NCBI GenBank assembly: GCA_030446685.1 | Contig: JAUJMV010000012.1 | Span: 86,631 to 150,630, forward strand | Reading direction: 5' to 3' | Length of the DNA: 64,000 nucleotides | From: Thermomicrobiales bacterium | GTDB lineage: Bacteria; Chloroflexota; Chloroflexia; Thermomicrobiales; CADCWN01 | In this document: piece by piece, positions 59,013 to 64,000 of the stretch | Layout of the letters: every line of letters begins with the position of its first letter | How positions within the stretch are numbered: position 1 is the stretch's first letter | Made by a program: the position numbers and the translations under genes | Notes under the pieces: generated by a model | Seen by the model: the letters and a program-made list of their open reading frames with translations, nothing else | Told to the model about the DNA's origin: nothing | Database searches by the model: none

Positions 59013-59534
59013 ATGCCCGCGTGGTTGTCCGAAGACCGGATGCTGATCGTCTACCTGGTCCTGCTCGGCGTCGGCGTCGTCGCGGCGCTCGCCCTCGCCC
59101 TGCTCGGCGAGGCCGGCGAGCCGCTGGCGCTGACCCCGCTCAGCCCGGCGGTGCTCGTCGCCTGCCTGACCTGCTTCGGGGGCGCGGGGGTGCTGGCGCT
59201 GCGCCTGTTCGGCTTCCCGGTGGGGCTGAGCCTGATCGCCGCCCTGCTCTTCGCCGGGTTCAGCGCGACACTCTTCGCCCTCCTGGCGACCGTCGCCAGC
59301 CGCGCGGCCGAGCGGCGCAAGGCGCTCGGCGACCTCGTCGGGGCGCTGGCGCGGGTGGTGACGCCGATCGAACCGGGCCGCACCGGCCTGATCGCCACCA
59401 ACGGCTCCCGCCCCGCCCTGACGCTGCCGGCGACCTCGCGCGAGTCCCGGCCGCTGCCCACCGGCACCACCGTCGTCGTGACCGCGCTCCACGGGGCCGC
59501 GGCGGAAGTCACCCCCCTGCCGAGGGACGATTGA
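59013..59534 (+). CDS. Membrane protein with C-terminal NfeD-like domain
   Basis: A 173-residue protein. Three membrane segments (MLIVYLVLLGVGVVAALALA, PLSPAVLVACLTCFGGAGVL and GLSLIAALLFAGFSATLFAL) are followed by a soluble beta-barrel-like end: ALARVVTPIEPGRTGLIATN, then LPTGTTVVVTALHGAAAEVT. The layout matches NfeD-type proteins that partner flotillins or SPFH proteins; no such gene is adjacent. ATG 59013 follows GGGGTGGTGGG. Confidence 0.7.
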   Translation: MPAWLSEDRMLIVYLVLLGVGVVAALALALLGEAGEPLALTPLSPAVLVACLTCFGGAGVLALRLFGFPVGLSLIAALLFAGFSATLFALLATVASRAAERRKALGDLVGALARVVTPIEPGRTGLIATNGSRPALTLPATSRESRPLPTGTTVVVTALHGAAAEVTPLPRDD

Positions 59535-59732
59535 AGGCCACGGCGCTGCCCGCGACCACGCCGGTGAGCGGGAGGGGGCGAAATCAAGCGCCACGGCGTA
59601 CGTTTATTCGCCCTGGGCCACGCAGTATATCGCACACAAGGAGGATGCCCCGGTCAAATGGCCGGTGCTTTTCTCTGCTTCGCCACGCTACAGGGGGGTA
59701 GCGCAGATCGGCAGCGCCTGACAAGCGAAGGA

Positions 59733-60434
59733 ATGGGGCACGAGGAAATGCCGTCCTCCGATCGCGCCGATCTCAAGCAAGCACTTGGACATGTCCTATG
59801 GATCGGGGGCGCCCCCGATGCTGGAAAGACTTCCGTTGCCCGGTTTCTCTCCCGGAACTATCGCCTGCGGTGGTACAACTTCGACTACTTCGAGCCGGAG
59901 CATGTTGGGCGGCTGAATCCCGAGCGCCACCCGGCCCTGCATGCATTTATCGGCATGACGATGGATCAACGGTGGGTGCTGCGTCCGGTCGAGGTCATGG
60001 CGCAGGTGACTATCGCGGCCTGGACCGAACGGTTCGGGATGGTCGTCGAGGACCTGTTGTCGTGGCCGCGCGACGGCATCATTCTCGCCGAGGGGCCCGG
60101 GTTCTTCCCCGAGTGCGTTGCGCCGCTCATCTCCAGCCCCCGCCAGGCGGTCTGGCTCGTGCCGACCGAGGCATTCAAGCGGGCGACGCACAGCACCCGG
60201 GAAAACAAGGTAACGATGCCGCTTCAGACGAGTGATCCCGAGCGGGCCTACCGCAACCACGTCGAGCGGGACTTGTGCCTCGCCCGACATGTTCAGGAGC
60301 GAGTCGAGCAACTTGGCTTGACGGTTCATGAGGTGGATGGTACTCGGTCTATTGAGGAGATGACTGCTCTCGTTGAGGTGCACTTTGCACCGCTGCTGCC
60401 CGGAGTTGACGAGCCAGGCGCCGGCGGCGCGTAA
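59733..60434 (+). CDS. P-loop kinase-like protein
   Basis: About 233 residues. Walker A is HVLWIGGAPDAGKTSVARFL (about 17-36), followed by LRWYNFDYFEPEHVGRLNPE. A Walker B-like strand is GIILAEGPGFFPECVAPLIS. The C-terminal helices include DPERAYRNHVERDLCLARHV. This resembles small-molecule or nucleotide kinases of the AAA/zeta-like group, but I cannot assign a substrate. Base use is less GC-biased than the neighbours, hinting at transfer. ATG 59733 and ATG 59748 are both possible starts, neither with a clear ribosome-binding site. Confidence 0.6.
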   Translation: MGHEEMPSSDRADLKQALGHVLWIGGAPDAGKTSVARFLSRNYRLRWYNFDYFEPEHVGRLNPERHPALHAFIGMTMDQRWVLRPVEVMAQVTIAAWTERFGMVVEDLLSWPRDGIILAEGPGFFPECVAPLISSPRQAVWLVPTEAFKRATHSTRENKVTMPLQTSDPERAYRNHVERDLCLARHVQERVEQLGLTVHEVDGTRSIEEMTALVEVHFAPLLPGVDEPGAGGA

Positions 60435-60520
60435 GCGGGTGCGACGCCCGACCGTCTTCCGCACGGCAGGGGTGGGGGGGCGTGCGGCGGGGGTGTTCGT
60501 GATTTTGGTCACGAAACCCG

Positions 60521-60549
60521 TTGACAGCGGCCCTCGTTTCCGGTCTAAT
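60521..60549 (+). promoter_or_regulatory. Sigma-70-type promoter of the ferredoxin gene
   Basis: TTGACA (60521-60526), a 17-base spacer, TCTAAT (60544-60549), about 137 bases before the GTG start. The best promoter match on the plus strand here. Confidence 0.8.
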
Positions 60550-60685
60550 CAGGGGCGATGGCGCGGAGCCGGCTGGGCGGTGGCCCCGAGTCCGGCCTGT
60601 GGGAGAGGGGCGTTCCCCGGCCGCTCCGCCGGCAGTGATCGGCGGGGGGCGCGGGAACGACGGACAAGCGAAAGGGATCACGGTC

Positions 60686-60927
60686 GTGACCTACATCATC
60701 ACCGAGCCGTGCAAGGGGGTGAAGGACGCCTCCTGCGTGGAGGTCTGCCCGGTCGACTGCATCCACTCGGATGATGACCAGGAGATGTACTTCATCGACC
60801 CGGACGAGTGCATCGACTGCGGCGCCTGCGAGTCGGTCTGCCCGGTCAACGCGATCTACTACGAGGAGGACACCCCGAGGAGTGGAAGGAGTACCTGGCG
60901 ATCAACGCCGCGTACTTCAAGAAGTAG
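60686..60927 (+). CDS. 7Fe-8S-type ferredoxin, one base missing near the end
   Basis: Small electron carrier of about 80 residues. Cluster ligands: ASCVEVCPVDCIHSD for one cluster and CIDCGACESVCPVNAIYYEE for the other; the CxxC-variant spacing fits the 3Fe-4S plus 4Fe-4S type. The called frame loses sense after EEDTP. Adding one C to the run at about 60873 restores EEWKEYLAINAAYFKK and a stop at 60927, the usual ending. GTG 60686 is followed directly by the conserved TYIITEPCKG. Partners are not evident. Confidence 0.88.
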
Positions 60928-60986
60928 GCGGCGGGCGACCGGCCGGCGATCCCCGTGGCGGCGATTCGGCAGGAGATGACGCGGTA

Positions 60987-61019
60987 GCGGCCCCGGCGCC
61001 GGGCGAGCGTCGGGGCCGC
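60987..61019 (+). terminator. Hairpin after the ferredoxin gene
   Basis: Nine-base perfect stem GCGGCCCCG / CGGGGCCGC with a 15-base loop, itself GC-rich. No T run; termination is likely from position only. Confidence 0.45.
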
Positions 61020-61239
61020 CCTTGCCGCACGCGGCCCCGACGCTGCGTCCATTCGCGCCAGGCGACGGCCGGCCGTTCGACAAGGCGCGAGGGCCGCGCT
61101 CCCCCGCCGTCCCAGCCCCTTTGAGGACCGCGCCGCGACCATGCCGTTCTCCGGGCCTTCCCGGCCTTCCGGGGGAGGCGGTGCCTTGTGCCCCCGCCCC
61201 CCCCCCCCTCCGCGCCCCGATGCTCCTCCTCGCGGGTAC

Positions 61240-61268
61240 TTTACAGATCGCGCTCCGCACGGTATTAT
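61240..61268 (+). promoter_or_regulatory. Sigma-70-type promoter upstream of the oligopeptide-binding protein
   Basis: TTTACA (61240-61245), 17-base spacer, TATTAT (61263-61268). Both hexamers match the consensus at five of six bases. Confidence 0.7.
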
Positions 61269-61503
61269 CTCTAGCTGTATCCTCAGGGGAGCAAGCTGGC
61301 AGGCAGACGAGCGCCGACACCGCCATGGTGGCCCCGCCCTGTCGCCGCGTGACGCCACCGGAGCGGGAACTTAATGCCCGCCCGCGGCGTCATAGAGGGG
61401 AGATTGGGCGGGGAAGCCGCGGCGCGCATTGGACAACCGGGTGGTATCCCGGTGCTTTGGAGTGGGGGCCGGTGACGGCCCGTTTGTCAGGGAGGATCGC
61501 AGC

Positions 61504-63488
61504 ATGGAGACAGGGTCCGAACCGCGCGAGTTGATGCGGCAGGTGGCCGCGGGGCAGTTGAGCCGGCGGGCATTCATCGCGCGGGCCGCGGCGCTCGGCT
61601 TCTCGGCGTCGGCGATCGCCGGCTTCCTGGCCGCCTGCGGCGGCGCCGCCGCGACCAACACCGTCCCGGCCGCCGCGCCGACGACGGCCGCGACGACGGC
61701 CCGGGCCGCCACGACGACGAGCGCGGCGCCGGCGACGACCGCGCGCGCCACCGCCACCGCGACCCGCACCGGCAGCCCCACCGCGACCCGCGCCGCGGCT
61801 GCGGGCGGCGGCAGCGTGGGCAGCGCGTCCTCGGCCGCGCCGGGGCGCGGCGGCGGCGTCGGCCCCGGCCCTCGCGGCGCGGCGGCGGCGGGGTCGTGAA
61901 GCTGCTCTGGTGGCAGGCGCCGACGATCCTCAACTCGCACCTCGCGCAGGGCACCAAGGATTACGACGCCGCCCGGATCACCCTGGAGCCGCTCGCCTCC
62001 TTCGGCCCGGACGACCAACTGGTGCCGTTCCTGGCGGCGGAGATCCCGTCGCGCGCCAACGGCGGTCTTTCCGCCGACCTGAAGACGGTGACCTGGAAGC
62101 TCAAGCAGGGCGTCAAGTGGAGCGACGGGCAGCCCTTCACCGCCAAGGATGTCGCCTTCACCTACCGCTACATCACCGATAAGGACACCGCCACGGTCAG
62201 CCAGGGCCTCTACCAGGACATCGCCAGCGTCGAGACCCCGGATGACCACACCGTCAAGATCACCTTCAAGGAGCCGACGCCCGGCTGGTACGTCCCCTTC
62301 GTCGGGAGCCAGGGCTACATCCTGGCCGAGCACCAGTTCAAGGACGGCCTGGGGGCGGCGGCCAAGAACTTCGCCGGCAACCTGAAGCCGATCGGCACCG
62401 GCCCCTACCGCGTGGTGGAGTTCAAGCCGCAGGACCTCGTCACCTACGAGATCAACCCGAACTACCGCGACCCCAACGCGCCCTTCTTCGATCGGGTCGA
62501 GATGAAGGGCGGCGGCGACGCGACCTCGGCGGCGCGCGCGGTCCTGCAGACCGGCGACTACAACGTCGCCTGGAACCTGCAGATCGCGCCGAGCGTCCTC
62601 AACCAGTTGTCGCAGGGCGGCAAGGGGCGGCTCTTGACCACCCCGAACTGGGGGATCGAGCGCATCCTGGTCAACTTCTCCGACCCCAACAAGGAGGTCG
62701 ACGGCGAGCGGTCGGCGAAGAGCACCCAGCACCCCTTCTTCTCCGATAAGAAGGTGCGCGATGCCTTCGCGCTCCTCACCGACCGCAAGACGATCGCCGA
62801 GACGCTCTACGGCCCGGCGGGCCAGCCGACCGCCAACATCCTGACCAACCCGAAGCCTTACGCCTCCAACAACACCAAGTGGGAGTTCAACATCCAGAAG
62901 GCGGAGCAACTGCTGACCGAGGCCGGCTGGGTCAAGCAGGGGCAGTACCGCCAGAAGGGCGGCGCGCAGATGAGCCTGGTCTTCCAGACCAGCCAGAACA
63001 CCGTGCGCCAGCAGCACCAGCAACTGGTCAAGGACTCCTTCGAGCGGGCCGGCATCAAGACCGAGATCAAGGCGATCGACTCGGGGGTCTACTTCTCCTC
63101 CGACCCCGGCAACGCGGACACCTCCGCGCACTTCTACGCCGACCTGGAGATGTTCACCAATTCCAACGGCCAGCCGGACCCCTGGACCTACTTCCACGGC
63201 TGGACCACCGAGGAGATCGCCCAGAAGGAGAACACCTGGAACGGCAACAACTACCACCGCTGGTCGAACCCCGAGTACGACCGGCTGGTGGCCCAGGCGA
63301 AGACCGAGCTGAACGAGGAGCGGCGCCAGCAGATGTTCGTCCGGATGAACGACATCCTGGTGAACGAGGTGGTGGTCATCCCGCAGGTCGACCGCCTCGG
63401 CCCGCAGGCGTTCTCGAACGACCTGAAGAACGCCGAGCTGACCGCCTGGGACGTGACGACCTGGAACATCGCCAACTGGACCAAGTAG
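61504..63488 (+). CDS. Oligopeptide-type ABC transporter substrate-binding protein, one base missing in the linker
   Basis: Family 5 extracellular binding protein of about 660 residues. N-terminus: ELMRQVAAGQLSRRAFIARA with twin Arg, then ALGFSASAIAGFLAACGG (lipobox), a Thr/Ala-rich linker and the receptor domain, read from about 61890 in a shifted frame (LLWWQAPTILNSHLAQGTKD). Typical blocks are TWKLKQGVKWSDGQPFTAKD, GTGPYRVVEFKPQDLVTYEI and VRDAFALLTDRKTIAETLYG. A single lost base in the GGCGGCGGCGG stretch at about 61880 accounts for the break. No permease genes are in the window. The ligand could be a peptide or another large solute. Confidence 0.88.
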
Positions 63489-63512
63489 GGCCGGCGACGG
63501 CGCGACGGCAAG

Positions 63513-63543
63513 GGGGCCGGCCAGCGGAATGCTGGCCGGCCCC
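63513..63543. terminator. Hairpin between the convergent binding-protein and LuxR genes
   Basis: A 13-base perfect stem (GGGGCCGGCCAGC / GCTGGCCGGCCCC) with loop GGAAT. The flanks AA and TT could extend it with a one-base bulge. Likely bidirectional. Confidence 0.75.
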
Positions 63544-63634
63544 TTCGTCGATCACCGTCTGGCGTGGCGGCGCATCCCCCACGCCCCCGCGCGGCCGGAC
63601 CGCGTCGCGCGTCCCGGCGGCCCCTGCCGGCGCC

Positions 63635-64000
63635 CTACAGCTTGATCAGCCCGCGCGTCAGGGCGATGGCGACCGCCTCGGTGCGGTCGCTCACGTCGAG
63701 TTTCTGGAAGATGTTGGCGACGTGGGTCTTGACGGTGCTCTCGCTGATGTGCAGCGAGACGCCGATCTGCTTGTTGGCCGAGCCGCGCGCCAGCAGCCGC
63801 AGCACGTCCAGCTCGCGCTCGGTCAGGGCGCTCGCCGGGGGCGGGGCGGCCTTGGCGCGCGAGAAGCGGTCGAGCAGCTTCGTCGCCACCGCCGGTTGCA
63901 GCAGCGACTCCCCGCGGGCGACCGCGCGCACCGCCCGGAAGAGCTCGTCGCGCGGCGCGTCCTTGAGCAGGTAGCCCCGCGCCCCGGCGGCGATCCCCTG
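63635..64000 (-). CDS. LuxR/NarL-type response regulator, partial at the window edge
   Basis: Only the C-terminal 121 residues are present; the receiver domain lies outside. The visible receiver end reads GIAAGARGYLLKDAPRDELF with the conserved Lys. The output domain is the LuxR helix-turn-helix: ALTERELDVLRLLARGSANK, QIGVSLHISESTVKTHVANI FQKLDVSDRTEAVAIALTRG. A histidine kinase may lie further upstream. Targets unknown. Confidence 0.9.
   Translation of the reverse strand, partial: QGIAAGARGYLLKDAPRDELFRAVRAVARGESLLQPAVATKLLDRFSRAKAAPPPASALTERELDVLRLLARGSANKQIGVSLHISESTVKTHVANIFQKLDVSDRTEAVAIALTRGLIKL

Larger units (their letters stand above)
60928..61503. other. Gene-free region between ferredoxin and the binding-protein gene
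   Basis: About 575 bases. It contains a hairpin at 60987-61019 and a promoter at 61240-61268. The open frames across it are Pro/Arg-rich on both strands and not convincing. The distance from promoter to start leaves a leader of about 230 bases. Confidence 0.5.

Noticed and set aside
1-64000. tRNA genes, rRNA, CRISPR arrays and transposase genes
   Set aside because: I looked for T-arm-like GGTTCGANTCC motifs, regularly spaced direct repeats and DDE-type proteins and found none that hold up.

Overview
The window is about 64 kb of very GC-rich chromosomal DNA, almost all protein-coding. I see no rRNA, tRNA, CRISPR array, insertion sequence or phage gene. The gene content points to a Chloroflexota bacterium, most likely Thermomicrobia-like. 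This rests on an R3H-domain ATPase next to tmk and darA, DUF2089, DUF2807 and DUF4097 proteins in one neighbourhood, twin-arginine lipoprotein oligopeptide-binding proteins, and ThyX instead of ThyA. The assignment is inference; no rRNA is present to test it.

Layout. 0-4.5 kb (minus strand): osmoprotectant binding protein and permease, tungstate-type permease and binding protein, and a ModE-like regulator. 4.5-7.1 kb: three overlapping genes (two unknown, one HD hydrolase) behind a 3-hydroxyacyl-CoA dehydrogenase. 7.3-13 kb: a disrupted glycosyltransferase, a beta-propeller lipoprotein with a duplicated tail, thiL, and an atypical segment bounded by a second copy of the thiL 3' end. 13-16.4 kb: t6A genes tsaE, tsaB, tsaD with rimI. 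16.4-23 kb: response regulator, LysM-M23 peptidase, thyX carrying a 456-residue intein, and a double GNAT-like protein. 23-27.3 kb: R3H ATPase, tmk, darA (c-di-AMP receptor) and a zinc-ribbon membrane protein. 27.5-40.4 kb: an accessory island of DUF2089 regulator, beta-solenoid proteins (DUF2807, DUF4097), an ABC exporter, three MFS transporters, an acetyltransferase and a hydrolase. 40.6-50.4 kb: helix-hairpin-helix protein, lipid kinase, a 40-residue membrane peptide, HU, two membrane proteins, threonine aldolase, M20 peptidase, PRC/DUF2382 protein and DUF1002 protein. 50.9-59.5 kb: murA, an enolase-superfamily dehydratase, small unknown proteins, scpA-scpB and an NfeD-like protein. 59.7-64 kb: P-loop kinase, ferredoxin, oligopeptide-binding protein and a LuxR-type regulator cut by the window edge.

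Two features run through the whole window. First, many genes, including essential ones (murA, tsaE, ferredoxin), are split by one-base frame changes, most densely at 33.4-40.4 kb. Uncorrected sequencing indels are the likeliest cause, so interrupted genes here should not automatically be read as pseudogenes. Second, gene boundaries repeatedly carry short words repeated in tandem (GCGGATT, TGAGTGC, GGCAGGCG, ACGAAGTACGA and others), often with a reverse-complement partner 20-150 bases away. One such element lies inside the 3' end of a gene. They overlap stop codons, start regions and ribosome-binding sites and are the least explained structure in the window.
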